DNA of 64,000 nucleotides from the NCBI GenBank assembly GCA_026826555.1, contig JAKSZT010054308.1:5815970-5879969 (forward strand). Reading direction: 5' to 3'. Shown in pieces: positions 10,496 through 21,911 of the stretch; within the stretch, counting starts at the first letter, position 1, and each line of letters opens with the position of its first letter. The stretch is from Tolypeutes matacus (lineage: Eukaryota > Chordata > Mammalia > Cingulata > Chlamyphoridae). Below the pieces are notes generated by a model that did not search any database, was not told the DNA's origin, and saw only the letters and a list, made by a program, of their open reading frames with translations. The position numbers and the translations under genes are program-made.

Positions 10496-11157
10496 TGTAG
10501 CAGTTTGATATTATTTATGAATTCCAAAAAGAGATATAGATTATGTTTGTAAACTGGTCTGTTCCTCTGGGCATGATACCCTTTGATTGTAATACATTAA
10601 AAGGTTTTACATTTACTTGATTAAATCAAGACTAGGTCTTCAATTTGACCACATCATTAGGACGACTCAGGATTGGGTCCCTGCCCCCTTGGTGGGCTAT
10701 ATAAACAGACACTCAGTCAAGGAGACAGAAGCAGATATTTGAGAAAAGAGAGAGAGCTCCATAGACACAGAAGAGGACTTTGATCCTGCGGCCCTGGGGA
10801 GAGATGAGCTTTTTGCTTGAAAGTTTGCAGTCGAAGAGAACAGAGCAGCTGAGCAGCTAAGGAAGGAGAGACCAGGCTGGCTATCATGCTTCAACACGTG
10901 GCAGCAGACATTTGGTGAGGAAGTATTAATACCTCTTACGGTACCTTGAGTACCGTAAGCTTCTTCCCCAAATAAATACCCTTTATAAAAGCCAACGGAG
11001 GGGGCGGATGTGGCTCAAATGGTTGGGCGTCCGTCTGCCATATGGAGGGACCTGGGTTCAATCCCCGGGACCTCCCGGTAAAATAAAAAAAAAAAAAAAT
11101 GAAAAGCCAACGGATTTCTGGTACTTTGCATCAGCACCCCTTTGGCTGACTTTTACA
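10496..11157 (+). mobile_element. ERV LTR, near complete, with SINE insertion
   Basis: Begins TGTAGCAGTTTGATATT and ends TTTTACA. It carries a TATA-like GGGCTATATAAACAG (about 10694) and a polyadenylation signal AATAAATACC (about 10972). Its layout matches the reverse complement of the LTR at 13222-13810 (ACCCTTTGATT, ATCCTG block, CCTTTATAAAAGCC, TTTCTGGTACTTTG). A DAS-SINE sits at 11002-11101. No internal viral genes adjoin it, so it is a solo LTR. Confidence 0.8.
11002..11101 (+). mobile_element. DAS-SINE short monomer with perfect 13-bp target duplication
   Basis: GGGGGCGGATGTGGCTCAAA head, GTTCAATCCCCGGGACCTCC B-box region and an A tail. The repeat AAAAGCCAACGGA occurs at 10989-11001 and 11102-11114 without mismatch, which marks the insertion and suggests it is recent. 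Confidence 0.95.
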
Positions 11158-11295
11158 ATAGGTATTGTTATCACAGTTTTCTAGATTAAGAAACTGAGGT
11201 TCAGAGAAGTTAGGTAAATTTGACAGTCCCAAAATCAAGAAGAAGCAGAGCCAGGGAATAAATAGGTCTGTATAAACCAAAGACCTGTTTGTTCC
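11158..11295 (+). mobile_element. MIR SINE fragment
   Basis: AAGAAACTGAGGTTCAGAGAAGTTAGGTAA followed by AAGCAGAGCCAGGGA is the conserved core and 3' region of MIR. Kept as a short fragment. Confidence 0.75.
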
Positions 11296-12004
11296 ACCAT
11301 GACTGATAATTTAAATAGAAATGAAATCATTCATCATCTGAAACTTGAGAGACATGAAACATTGGCATCATCTTACTCCTAACAGTCATAGCTACAGCAT
11401 TATATCCAGAAAAGGTTGCCTACCTAATAATGCTCACTGAGCCAAGGTAGTAAAAATTCCTTTGGTCTAAAGGAGATGATGGTTCTTGACTGAAAAAAAT
11501 TTTATTGGGAAAACTTTCACTTACTTGGCCTCATAAAATCCCACCTGCCTATGTGTCTAAATTTTCAAAATCTCTAAATTTATTTTGATAAGATATAGGA
11601 AAAAAGAAATAGAGGTTGAATTTTTAAATAACCATTTTTGCCACCTTTTGATGATAATGAAAACCACTTACCCACATCCTTTTCTGGTGAGCCCTGCCAG
11701 AGCAAAGTGTCAAAAAGAAGTCAAACTTAACAGGTCCATATAAACATGACTCTGGCCTTGGAACTCTGAGCCTAATAGCTCAGATATTATTGTGAATACT
11801 TGACATTTGTTCCTGAGCATCAGACCAAGATAGAGGGCATCTAGATTTATTTTTCTGATACAGTATCCAGAGTAGAACTGAGCAGGGGTAAATCATACAT
11901 TTTGCAGGAGGAGTCATAGTGGTAGGGAGAACCCAACTATACCCAAACTGCTAAAAGGCAGCTAGGGAATCTCCTGGTATATGGTAAAATAGTTACAACA
12001 AAAG
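11296..12004. other. No gene seen
   Basis: Unique-looking intergenic DNA without recognised coding, RNA or repeat features. Confidence 0.4.
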
Positions 12005-12165
12005 TTTAAATTTATTGATTATTTACACTTGTGCCCTGCAATATGTTTAGTGCTTTATATGAATTATCATATTTAATCCTTTCAATGATCTTCTGTGGTT
12101 GGTAGTTTGTCACATTACAGAGCTGAGGAAATGAAGGCTCTGTAAGGGTAAACAAGATTTAAAGG
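12005..12165 (+). mobile_element. MIR SINE fragment
   Basis: ATATTTAATCCTTTCAATGA, then CAGAGCTGAGGAAATGAAGGCTCTGTAAGG, follow the MIR core order. An A run follows at 12170-12186. Confidence 0.65.
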
Positions 12166-13054
12166 TTTAAAAAAAAAAAAAAAAAAGCCAGAACATGGGG
12201 TAAGTCTGACTTAAGTGTTTTTTTTTTTTTTTAAATAACCCCAGTATATAAGTCATTTCATCATTTCATTCATTTGATGACTAAGTTTGTTTATTGTCCA
12301 TTATAAAAAGATTTTGGTTCTCTAGGCTCTAGATTTCTCTCCTTTAACACCCACCACTATATATATATATATACAGGAACACCTGGCCCTCTTCACATTT
12401 CCTTGTTGGAACTGGGGCTCAAGACAACTTTTAATATTCTGGCTACTGCTATTACTATAAGTAATAAATAGTCCTTCACCTTTGACCCAGGAATCTTCTA
12501 CCAGCATCCATGAAATTGTGGTAGACTAACTTCTTAGCTTGCAACTAGGGCAAAATCTCAGTCTCTTCACAGTTTTTGACACCAAACCTGATTAACTTAA
12601 GTAAACAAAAAATGATTTTAAAAAGAATATTTATGGACAATTCATAGATATAAAGAAAAAACCTCAAAAACCAGACTTGTGAAGAAAACAGAGCAATTCC
12701 AAAAATCTCAGCAGCAGATCTTTTTAATCATCTCTCTAGGGAACTGTCACTGGATGATTTTCAGCCTTCTCTATCTATATTCAATATTTTAAACCTAAGT
12801 GAGGGAAGATGATTGGCCTTGCTGAGATTTCAAGCCCAAATATGTAGTCAAGGGGATAAATTCCTATAATTTACTTCTTCAATCAGGACACATGGAGTCA
12901 GAGAGAGGAAATTCTCTGAAAGAAGGTTATTGAACAAATCAAAATGCATCTCCATTAAATTTTACTGTACGGCACCTACACATGTGTTTGCACACACCCA
13001 CAGGACATTTCTCCTTTTACACAAATCCCCAAATTCCCAGGCTTACTATAATAA
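12166..13054. other. Intergenic, A/T runs and a short TA repeat
   Basis: Contains A and T runs (12170-12186, 12219-12232) and a (TA)n tract at 12359-12373. No gene or named repeat seen. Confidence 0.4.
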
Positions 13055-13221
13055 AATACTATTATTTGAGCACCTACTAAGTGATAGGGACTTTTCTAGT
13101 TACAGGATACAGTGAACAAAAACAAAGAACCCTGCCTTCATGAAGTTTATATTCTGGGGGGAGAAAAAGAAAATAAAGAATAAACAGAATAAATTAGTTA
13201 GTTATATCATATGTTAGAAGA
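13055..13221 (-). mobile_element. L2 fragment, part 1 (interrupted by LTR)
   Basis: GAGCACCTACTAAGTGATAG, ATACAGTGAACAAAAACAAA and CCCTGCCTTCATGAAGTTTA are the antisense form of the L2 3' region. The element resumes after the LTR at 13811. Confidence 0.75.
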
Positions 13222-13810
13222 TGTTTTAGCTTGCCAAAGGGCTGTTGATACAAAGTACCAGAAATGGGCTGGCTTTTATAAAGGGGATTTATTTGGGGTA
13301 GAAGCTTACAGTTCCAAGGCCATAAAATATCCAGATCGAGGCCCAATGAGAGGTGCTTTCTCACCAAAGTCAGCTACTGTTGATTCTGTTGTCTGGGCCC
13401 GTGGCAAAGTAAGATGACCTCTGCCGAGTTCTCAGCCTTCCTGTCTGGGCTCAGTCTCCTCTTGAGCTGCTCTGTGGGCCCAGCCTCTTGGGGGTTTGTG
13501 CTTAAGTGGTCCATTAGTCCTCTCTCACATGACAGGATCAAAACGGCAGCTTCCTTTTCCTGTGTCTGTTTGTCTCTCTCTGTGTCCCTGGGTTTATATC
13601 AGACCCAATAAGGGGGTGGATACTCAACCTGAATCGCCTTACTGATGTAGTCCAATCAAAAGCCCTAATCAATTTTATCAAGTAATCTAATCAAAGGACC
13701 CTCAATGGAATTTAACATAATCAAAGGGTATCACACCCACAGGAATAGATTAGTTTAAAAACATAACCTTTCCCTTTTAGGGATTCATAAAATAATGTCA
13801 TACTGCCACA
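13222..13810 (-). mobile_element. Solo ERV LTR, minus strand
   Basis: On the minus strand it begins TGTGGCAGTATGACATT and ends GCTAAAACA, giving TG...CA ends and 589 bp. It has a TATAAACCC region (about 13595) and AATAAATCCCC signal (about 13295). Same family as 10496-11157. It splits an L2 element. Confidence 0.85.
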
Positions 13811-14180
13811 GAGGGTAGTCTTGGTTATGGGAAAAAGTGTAGCAAGGTAAGGTAGTGGAGGTGTTGGGGTGATGGTTTTGTGTAGGGTATTCAGGGAGGC
13901 CATTTAAGCAAAGACATGGCCAGAGATAAGCAAGTTAGCAGGTGCACACATGCCTGGGAAGAGAGTATTCCAGACAGAATGAAGAGCTGGTGCAGAAGTC
14001 CTAAGGTCAGGTCATGGCTGGAGCATTCTAGGAAATCCACGGAGACTATCTGGCTTTAGTGGAGAGATGGACAGACAGACAGAGAGTGGCAGCAGATGAG
14101 CTCAGAGAGTGAATACCAATGGGGATAAAGGTAGAAGCAGGGGACCAGTCAGGTTGCTGCAGTATCCAGGCTGCTTGTAG
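13811..14180 (-). mobile_element. L2 fragment, part 2
   Basis: TCAGGGAGGCCATTTAAGCA, AGAGTATTCCAGACAGAATG and AGAAGTCCTAAGGTCAGG are the antisense of the conserved L2 3' segment, continuing from 13221. Confidence 0.8.
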
Positions 14181-15195
14181 GTTAAGTATGATGAGTATAG
14201 AGAATCTATTGGATCAAGGAACATGAAGTAAAATAACAATAATAATTGTATTCATTGCTTCTAAAAGGAGACGATTCAGAGTCACCAATTAACAGTGGCA
14301 AGGACCTCTGGGTGATCTTCATTTCAGTTTTGTCACAATCCCATCTCAATCTTACACAGCCTTTAGACTAGGTATTAAAGTTCACCACCACTATCACACT
14401 TATTAACATAATAGCATGGGAATAAAAAAAATGGAATAAAAGGGAAATTAATAAAAATTGAAATACAGGTAGGTACTACAATCCTCATTTCTGCCACTGA
14501 GTACAGAGATATAACAGCTATTTATTTAGGTTTATCTACTCAGTTGCCCTTTCCATATTCTTTGGCAGCTGGTTGGCATTTGACCAAAATCTTCACTCTT
14601 GAGATAGCAGAGCCCTTGCAGAAACTGCTTTCATGGGGTTTTAGGTATCTTCTTTTATTTTTAGACATGGTCATATGCTAAGGCATGAAAAGGGATTCTT
14701 AATATTTGATCCCTTCTTCTGCTCACCATAGTATAACTGTAATTTTACTGTAACCTCTGAGAGTTAAGTCCTCCCAAGCAACACCATAACCTCTTTATTT
14801 CCAATAGCTTGGGGAACCTGAAATGACCATTTACTCTCATTTTTTAATTCCGTGGTTTCATTATTGAGAAAGCACTCTTCTCTTTGACCCAAAATTCTAT
14901 ACACCAGTATAAGAATTCTATACACCAGAATAAGGATGGGTGGAGAGAGAGGTTGGGAAGAAAATACTTTGAGTGAAATTTGTGGTTAAATATTCAGAAT
15001 TGTTCCCTCTGTCTTACTCCTTGGGTTCTCACAAAGCTACCATAACTCTATTACTGCTTCAGATAATGTTTTTCTTCCACAAGACGCCAGTTTTCTCAAA
15101 GCTGGTACCATACTGATTTCTCAAGAATTCATTCCATCAAGTTTAAGGTAAAGTTGTGACAAATGGTTGCGATAAACAAATAAAAATTCAGGGTT
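14181..15195. other. No gene seen
   Basis: AT-rich intergenic DNA. AATTCTATACACCAG is directly repeated near 14892 and 14916; nothing else stands out. Confidence 0.4.
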
Positions 15196-15210
15196 AATAA
15201 ATGTCTTTGG

Positions 15211-15310
15211 GGGAGTCGGATGTGGCTCAACTGGTTGGGCCTCCGTCTCCCATATGGAGGGACCCAAGTTCGATCCCTGGGACCTCCCGGTAAAAAAAAA
15301 AAAAAAAAAA
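15211..15310 (+). mobile_element. DAS-SINE short monomer with 15-bp target duplication
   Basis: GGATGTGGCTCAACTGG head, GTTCGATCCCTGGGACCTCC B-box region and an A tail. Flanks AATAAATGTCTTTGG (15196-15210) and AATAGATGTCTTTGG (15311-15325) differ at one base. Confidence 0.93.
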
Positions 15311-15325
15311 AATAGATGTCTTTGG

Positions 15326-16007
15326 TATTTGTCAGTGAGTGGCAACCAGATTAACTTTTATGAGGCAAAGTAAATATTGCTGAGTCCATAGATAGCTTTC
15401 ACCATTGCCCCACAGCCATCCCAATTAATCATCCCAATTAATATTCGTAGCAACTTTCATGGATTCCATATGATCTGGATCCCTGGCTATCTCTTCATTC
15501 AAATAAAGAGGGAAAACACATATCCTGCTGGAAGGGCTGCCCTCTGGCGGCTCTGAGTAAGTATGATGGCACAGGAGTCCCCTTCTTGGTGCTAGTGTTT
15601 CAAGCAGAACTATCTGTAAACTAGGCTTAGGGGTTTTCATACCCAGTCCTATGGCCATGGGGCACTCCCTTTGAGGCCATGGTGGCGAGTTGAATGAAGG
15701 GTAAAATTCTGGGAGTATTAGTTATATGTTCATATAATGTACTTGCGTGTTTAGGGTTTGCAAACTCAGTCACATACATGCTTCCTCCAATTAATGATTA
15801 AACGTTTTTGACTATGCCCATTTTTATGGTTGTATATATCATATATCTGTCCTGGTATTCTCTGGCCAGACTTGTAGTCTCTATCAAAGCCTAACAGCAA
15901 ACCAGAAGGTCTTTTTTAAAAATAAAAGTAATGATCTTGCTCTGACAATTGTGCTCTAGTAGGAGACCTTTTATTATTCAGATTCTTTTAATTATATTTA
16001 TTAGTTG
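15326..16007. other. No gene seen
   Basis: A 77-codon minus-strand open frame at 15425-15658 has no recognisable domain. No named repeat. Confidence 0.35.
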
Positions 16008-16021
16008 CAAAAACAATTAGG

Positions 16022-16128
16022 GTGCTTGCTTTGGCAGCTCATATACTAAAATTGGAGCAATATAGAGATTAGCATGGCCCCTGTGCAAAAAATGACATGC
16101 AAATTTGTGAAGTGTTACATACTTTTTT
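16022..16128 (+). pseudogene. RNU6: U6 spliceosomal snRNA pseudogene
   Basis: Near full-length U6: GTGCTTGCTTTGGCAGC start, CATATACTAAAATTGGA, ATTAGCATGGCCCCTG, GCAAATTTGTGAAGTG and a terminal T run. Relative to functional U6 it has several C-to-T type changes and lost about three bases in the AGAGAAGATTAG stretch, close to the conserved ACAGAG box. I see no convincing proximal sequence element upstream. U6 RNA forms part of the spliceosome active site; this copy is almost surely a retroposed pseudogene. Confidence 0.95.
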
Positions 16129-16158
16129 TCCAGTTATTAAATGTACAAAATAAAGTTG

Positions 16159-16566
16159 AGGGAAGTGGATGTGGCTCAAGTGATTGAGCTCCCGTCTACC
16201 ACATGGGAGGTCCCGGGTTTGGTTCCTGGTACCTCCTGCATAAGACGAGCAAGACAGCAAGCTGGCACGATGGGCAGGCATGAGGAGCTGACGCAACAAG
16301 ATAACTCAACAGGATGACCCAACAAGGATACACAAAGAGAAAAGACAATGAGACACAACAAAGGAGGGAGCTGAGGTGGCTCAAGTGATTAAGCGCTTCT
16401 CTCCCGCATGGGAGGTCCCAGGTTTGGTTCTCAGTGCCTCCTAAAGAGAAGATGAGTAGACACAGAGAGCACACAGCAAATGGACACAGACAGCAGATAG
16501 CAAGTGCAAACAACCAGGGGTGGGGGAATAAATTAAAATAAATCTAAAAAAACAAAACAAAAACAA
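16159..16566 (+). mobile_element. DAS-SINE dimer downstream of U6
   Basis: Two tRNA-like monomers (GGATGTGGCTCAAGTGATTG at 16166 and GAGGTGGCTCAAGTGATTAAG at 16373), each with GGGAGGTCCCGGGTTTGG-like B boxes. A linker rich in ACAACA/GACAGCA joins them, and an AAAATAAATCTAAAAAAAC tail follows. A 30-bp linker separates it from the U6 copy. Confidence 0.9.
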
Positions 16567-16578
16567 AAAAACAATTGG

Positions 16579-17084
16579 TAACTCATACAAAAAGTGAATG
16601 ATTGTTTAAAGTCGTCAACAAGGAGGTTTTAGTAGATTTCCTGTAGAAGATAATAAAAACACAAAGTAAACATTTCAAAATGTTGGTCAAAACAAGCATT
16701 TATGTTTTGGTTATGAAATTTTTTATTAATTTATGACATCAGAAAAAATTGGCACGGAAAACAAATTGAAAAACCTATCATCTCTTTGGTCAGTAAAGGC
16801 TTTTCTTTTCCCTACAATAAAAACTTGATATTCAGATCACTTTAAAGCAAAAGAAAACTATGAGTTTCCTTTATAAGACATATAATAAGTACTTTCTCAG
16901 ACTACTTATTAGAGACTGCACATAAATTTTAGATTATTTTCCTTAAAGTTAGCATTCTGGTTAAATGTAACATTTTATAGAACACTTGTAAAGAACTTTC
17001 TTTTCAAGCTTGTATTTTAATTGTTTATCATTGAAAAGCTAACTTCCTTGTAGGATATACTGCCAGAAGAAGTATACTGCCAGT
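16579..17084. other. No gene seen
   Basis: AT-rich intergenic DNA with no recognised feature. Confidence 0.4.
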
Positions 17085-17830
17085 TTTTTTTTTAATAAAC
17101 TTTTTATTTTTTCTAAAAGATACTTAGATTACATAAAATGTTACATAAAAATAATGAAAGGGGATTCCCACATGCCCCACTCCCCACACCTCCCACTTTT
17201 ACCCATATATATATATATATTTTAAAGATTTTATTTATTTATTCATTTATCCCCTCCTTGCTGCCTGTGCTCGCTGGGTCAGCTAACCACGCCGTGTGGG
17301 CAGGCTTGCCTTCACCAGGAGGCCCCGGGAACCGAACCCGGGGCCTCCCATATGGTAAACGGGAGCCCTACTGATTGAGCCACAGCCGCCTCCTTTCCAC
17401 ATTAGCAACTGATACATTGAATGAATCGCAATTCATGATACATTCATTGCGACTGATTAACACATTTTGGAGCATTGCCACTAAGCATGGATTATAGTTT
17501 ATATTGTAGTTTACACTCACTCCCACTCAATTCTTTAGGTATGGCAGGATATATAATGGCTTGTATCTGTCATTGCAATGTCATTCAGGACAATTCCAAG
17601 TCCCCAAAATGTCCCCATATTATACCTCTTTTTCCCTCTCCCTGCCTTCAGCACCTCCAGTGGCCACTGTCTCAATGATATAATTTCTTCCATTGCTAGC
17701 ATCACAATAAGTCTATAGTAGAATACCAGTAAGTCCACTCTAGTCCATATTTTATTCCCCAGTCCTGAGGATACTGGGATGGTGATGCCCACTCCACCTC
17801 TAATTGACAGAGGGCTTTTATCCCATATGG
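17085..17830 (-). mobile_element. Xenarthran minus-strand repeat X, medium copy
   Basis: Shares AAAAGATACTTAGATTACAT, GGAGCATTGCCACTAAGCAT and ATATATAATGGCTTGTATCTG with the copy at 6829. It also shares the downstream CAGTGGCCACT, GTCTATAGTAGAATAC and GGATGGTGATG blocks with the copy at 60439. Interrupted by a DAS-SINE at 17211-17393. Confidence 0.8.
17211..17393 (-). mobile_element. DAS-SINE monomer, full length, minus strand
   Basis: Minus-strand GGAGGCGGCTGTGGCTCAAT head (from 17393), CCGGGTTCGGTTCCCGGGG B-box region and an AATAAATAAATAAAATC tail. Nearly identical to 4082-4266. Confidence 0.92.
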
Positions 17831-19740
17831 ACTGCCAGTTTTAATCTCTTATTTTTTTCTGAAAAAAAATCGATCCCACTTTGGTAGTGATGGAAATGCT
17901 AGAAAATCACCTTCAAAGCACTGAAAGTAACTTTCATAGATAGTTACTATGGTTGGCAGGCTGTATAGAGGGAACTCTGATTGCAACGGTATTTGTCTTA
18001 GGAGAAGTGTTTGTTCCCATTGTTTGGGGAAAGAAAAGGGAATTGGAGGTTTTGAAGGGAAAAGCTCCCCTTTTTAAGACATGGATCCTCAGAGAAAAGA
18101 GATGTAAGTTGGGGTCTGAGATGCCATTCACAGCAAAAACAAGTTCTGACTCAGCACTCCCGAGGCTGTTGGGGGTTCAGGACAGAGTGGTGAATGGAAA
18201 TTGAGGAGGTGCAGAGCTAACACCTGGGAAGTCTTAATTTATGTTGGGGAAATGAATTATGATCCCTACAGGAACATGCCAACTTGGGCAGCCCTCTGGA
18301 AAGAGTGACCTGGCACTGCCAGCCAGCTGGGTAAGCAGAGCCTTCATTAATGACACTGGGGTGGCAGGAAGGACCAGCCAGCAGCACATGTTGACCCAGC
18401 TGCAGTTCTCTACCTGCCTGGGTATGGAAACCATTCTGACTCCATTTTTAACTGTGCAAATCCCCAGGTTTTCTGAAAATCTCAGGGGTAAAATGCTTCA
18501 AGAAGGGAAGAGTGAGTTTCTTGTGTCAAGGCATGTATGTTTATGTGTGTGTGTGTGTCAAACAATAAATTGGAAAAAAATAAGAGTTGGACCTGCAGAT
18601 ACACCTTGATTTATGGAGCAACATAAAATATGTGGAATGAAATAATTTTTAAGGAAAATTAATCAACTACACAATCACCACTTTAGCACAGTTCACTTTT
18701 TTTCATATTGTGTCACTATCCCCTCATCCATAGGAAAATAATTTATTTGACAAAATTGAGGACATACAGTAGAAGCTCTTTCACCTAATCCAATAGCACC
18801 AGGGAATTGGTTGATTAATCCAAAAAGGCTGGTAGGACAGAAAATCAAAAGAATGAGTTAACTTAAATGGTTTATTTTAGACCAAAACATCTACATATGC
18901 TATATATTTATACAGACTCTTATCTGAGATAAGGCTTTACTTGGAAGTACTGCAGCACTGATTAGAGCTCTTCAGGGTTTATGTAGCATAAGACCACCTA
19001 TAGTGCAGTAGATAAATTCTGATGAATTTAAAGATGATCAGGAACTTAGAGACACTTGCAAAACAGTTCAAGTAAATAATACTTCTAGATTTCAATAATT
19101 TTGCTTTCTTTTGTGATTCTGTTGCACACATTTCATCTTTCCAAAGCACTCAACTTGGCAGCATTAGAAACAAACTTTTGTGTAATCAGACCTCACCATT
19201 TTTATAATACAACATTACATTTCACAGTGAAATAAACAGAATGATAAATCCACCACTGTAAATTGGTTTTAGGAACACTAATGTATGACAACTTGTAGAC
19301 ACACTAGAAAGTAAATCTATTAAACATGAGTGTTCATTGTGCCATGAGAATCAGTCAGGGTGCTTTACAGAAGGAATTGAGTATTTTAGCTATTCTGTTA
19401 TATAAAATAATTTTCCTTGTTTACATGTAATTTTCATGGAAATACAGTTAATTATAACATAGTCTTTCATTGTTGTGTTGCAACATAATTTTAATAAGTC
19501 AGGAGATTTTTCTTCTAGTATGGGTTGGGATGATGGACCACAAAAAAGTTTAATTTACAATTATTGACTCATTGAACTAGAAGACAGGCATCATGCTAAG
19601 CAGATAATTCACATATCCATTCAAAAAATTCTCAGTTTTCCAGAAGAAAAATTCAAGGCTCACCAGTTATAAGAGTTTTAAATGTTTTGTCTCAAATTGC
19701 AAGCTTTTAAACAATAGAGTTGGGATTCAAAATCAATTCT
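17831..19740. other. 1.9 kb intergenic, no supported gene
   Basis: Open frames of up to 116 codons (18259-18609, plus) lack domain resemblance and a plausible family. A (GT)n tract lies at 18543-18558. No named repeat recognised. Confidence 0.4.
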
Positions 19741-19955
19741 GGGGAGCAGGTGTGGCTCAAGCAGTTGAACTCCTGCTTCCCACATGGGAGGTCCCGGGTT
19801 TTTTTCCTGGTGCCTTCTGAAAAAACAAAAACAAACAACAAGCAAAACAAATGAAAAAACCAACTCAGGGAAACCTATGTGGCTCAGTGGTTGAGCACTG
19901 GTTTCCCACATACAAGGTCCGGGTTCAATCCCTGGCCCCCAGTACCTAAAAAAAA
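19741..19955 (+). mobile_element. DAS-SINE dimer
   Basis: First monomer GGTGTGGCTCAAGCAGTTGA with GGGAGGTCCCGGG, then an A-rich linker with AAATGAAAAAACCAACTCA, and a second monomer TGTGGCTCAGTGGTTGAG with GGTTCAATCCCTGG. An A tail follows. Same dimer type as at 1-172. Confidence 0.9.
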
Positions 19956-20948
19956 TAATAATACTTCTCTATAGTATTTGTAGTCCAAATTATTGCAATG
20001 AAAAAGGCTAGATCCTTATAATGTTTATATTATAACCATTGTAAGCATGGTCAACTGAAAGCTTTGTTCTGACTGAGCAGCAAGTGTGAAGATGTCATTA
20101 GTGGTTGTTTTTGGTCCATTATTAAAATAAAATTACATCCTCTGAAAGACTTAAAAACATCACTATATCTAGACAAAGCAAAGAAACAAATGAAAAATCA
20201 AACATGCTTAAATTATAATTAGCATAATAAAAATCTAGCATTAAATTTTGAAACAGTCAACAATTACGGTAATATTGACCAATGTTTTTGTTACTGGAAA
20301 ATCCAGTTTCCTACGATTGAAATCTTGCTCTCCCTTAAATGCCTAGTTTAAATGTTCTCTCTCCTCCTCTCATCCTATTTACTCTGAACTTTTTTTTCTT
20401 TCAAAAGGAATTAAATACTTCTCCTTTTGGCTCTCATAACCCTTTAACAGATCGATTATCTTGCATTACTATATTCTTTTCATTGCCTGTCTTTTGACCT
20501 ATTTATTCACTCCCCTACCTCCATAAATGATCAATTTAATCAATTTAATCATCTTAATTTTTCACTACATAGTGGGCTTATTAGATGAATGCCTGTATCC
20601 TGGATAAGATGCTTCCAGTAACTTCAGATCCTTTTTTACCTGATCCAACCAGAAAAGTAATCCTTGACATCCTTTCAGGTTTAGTATTTTGTCTTCCCTT
20701 GAAAAAACTATGATGATTTTCTCTCTTTATCAAGTGTGAGATATGAGTCCTTTTTTCAGCCAGACATTAGACAAGGTAGCCTGTAGATTGGCCTGCACTT
20801 TTTCTGGAATAGCAGGTAAGGAAAAGGCAACAGTGTTCTTAATCTTTGGAAAATTGCTCAAATCATGTCTGAACTGACCAAGGGACAGAGAAAATTTCCT
20901 GCCTTTGACTTTTTCTCTGTCTTCCCTAGTTCATTTTTACATTTTTCT
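19956..20948. other. Intergenic 3' of the OR10T2-like gene
   Basis: AT-rich. TTTATT at about 20498 (AATAAA on the minus strand) lies some 450 bp past the receptor stop and could serve as its polyadenylation signal; this is inference. Confidence 0.3.
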
Positions 20949-21896
20949 TCAGAGCACCTTGGTTGCCACAGGCATTGCCAGAACTCTTCTTAATGCAGTC
21001 TTCACCTCTTGGTTCCTCAAACTGTAGACAAGAGGATTAAGCAGGGGAGTAACCACAGTATAGGTCACTGCTACCAACTGATCTTTGTCTGAAGCAGACT
21101 TGGACTTGGGCCGAAGGTAGATGATGGAGGCACAGCCATAGTGGACAAAGACCACAGTGAGGTGTGAGGCACAGGTGGCAAAGGCTTTCTTCTTGCCCTC
21201 AGCTGAGGGGATTTTCAGGATGGTGTTAACAATGAAGCCATAGGATATGAGAATTAACAGAAAAGGCACCATGATCACCAGGATGCTGAGGCTGAATAAT
21301 GCCAGCTCTTTAACATGGGTGTCTGTGCAGGCCAACTTGATAACAGGTGCCATGTCACAGAAATAATGATTGACTCTGTTGGGCCCACAAAAAGGCATGT
21401 CACAGATGAGGTTGGTGGCCACCAAAGCAATAAAGAAACCTGTTACTCCCGACAGAGAAACCAAACCCAACCCTAGCCTTTTGTTCATGATAAGTGTGTA
21501 CCTCAAGGGATGGCAAATTGCCACATAGCGGTCATATCCCATCACTGCAATGAGAAAGCAGTTGGTACAGGCAAAGCCAAGGAAAAAGAAGAGCTGAGTG
21601 GCACAGGCCACGAAGGAGATGGTCTTGTTGGCTGAGAGCAGGTGTGCCAGAAGCTGAGGAATGATGACAAAAGTATAGCAGGATTCAGAAAAGGAAAGGA
21701 TGAATAGAAAACCATACATGGGAGTGTGTAGAGTCCGGCTGAAGTGGATGACTGCCATGATGGTTGCATTGGCTATCAAAATTGTCAAGTACAGGAGAAG
21801 GAAGATGACAAAAAGCAGCAGTTGGAGCTCCCCTAGGCTGGAGAAACCCAACAGAATGAACTGTGTAACCACAGTGGTTCTGTTGAAACCTTGCAT
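20949..21896 (-). CDS. OR10T2: Olfactory receptor, family 10, OR10T2-like
   Basis: An odorant receptor: a seven-transmembrane GPCR expected in the cilia of olfactory neurons, coupled to the olfactory G protein. The single-exon frame gives 315 residues, normal for the family, and is intact. N-glycosylation site NRT is at 5-7. LHTPMY (56-61) marks the TM2 region and C98 the first extracellular cysteine. MGYDRYVAICHPLRY (119-133) ends TM3, and extracellular loop 2 carries C165, C170, C180 and C190. SY (218-219) lies in TM5, KAFATCASH (237-245) starts TM6, and PLLNPLVYSLRN (284-295) is TM7. The start MQGFNRTT and the overall wording match my recollection of human OR10T2. A good 3' splice site lies 15 bases before the ATG, as expected for a spliced 5'UTR. 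The OR10K2-like gene follows upstream in the same orientation. Ligand unknown. Confidence 0.95.
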   Translation of the reverse strand: MQGFNRTTVVTQFILLGFSSLGELQLLLFVIFLLLYLTILIANATIMAVIHFSRTLHTPMYGFLFILSFSESCYTFVIIPQLLAHLLSANKTISFVACATQLFFFLGFACTNCFLIAVMGYDRYVAICHPLRYTLIMNKRLGLGLVSLSGVTGFFIALVATNLICDMPFCGPNRVNHYFCDMAPVIKLACTDTHVKELALFSLSILVIMVPFLLILISYGFIVNTILKIPSAEGKKKAFATCASHLTVVFVHYGCASIIYLRPKSKSASDKDQLVAVTYTVVTPLLNPLVYSLRNQEVKTALRRVLAMPVATKVL

Positions 21897-21911
21897 CTGG
21901 ATAACTTCTCT

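Noticed and set aside
15991..16005. TATA-like TTATATTTATT about 25 bases before the U6 copy, as in real U6 promoters
   Set aside because: The region is AT-rich and no proximal sequence element is visible; with the internal deletion, a functional U6 gene is unlikely.
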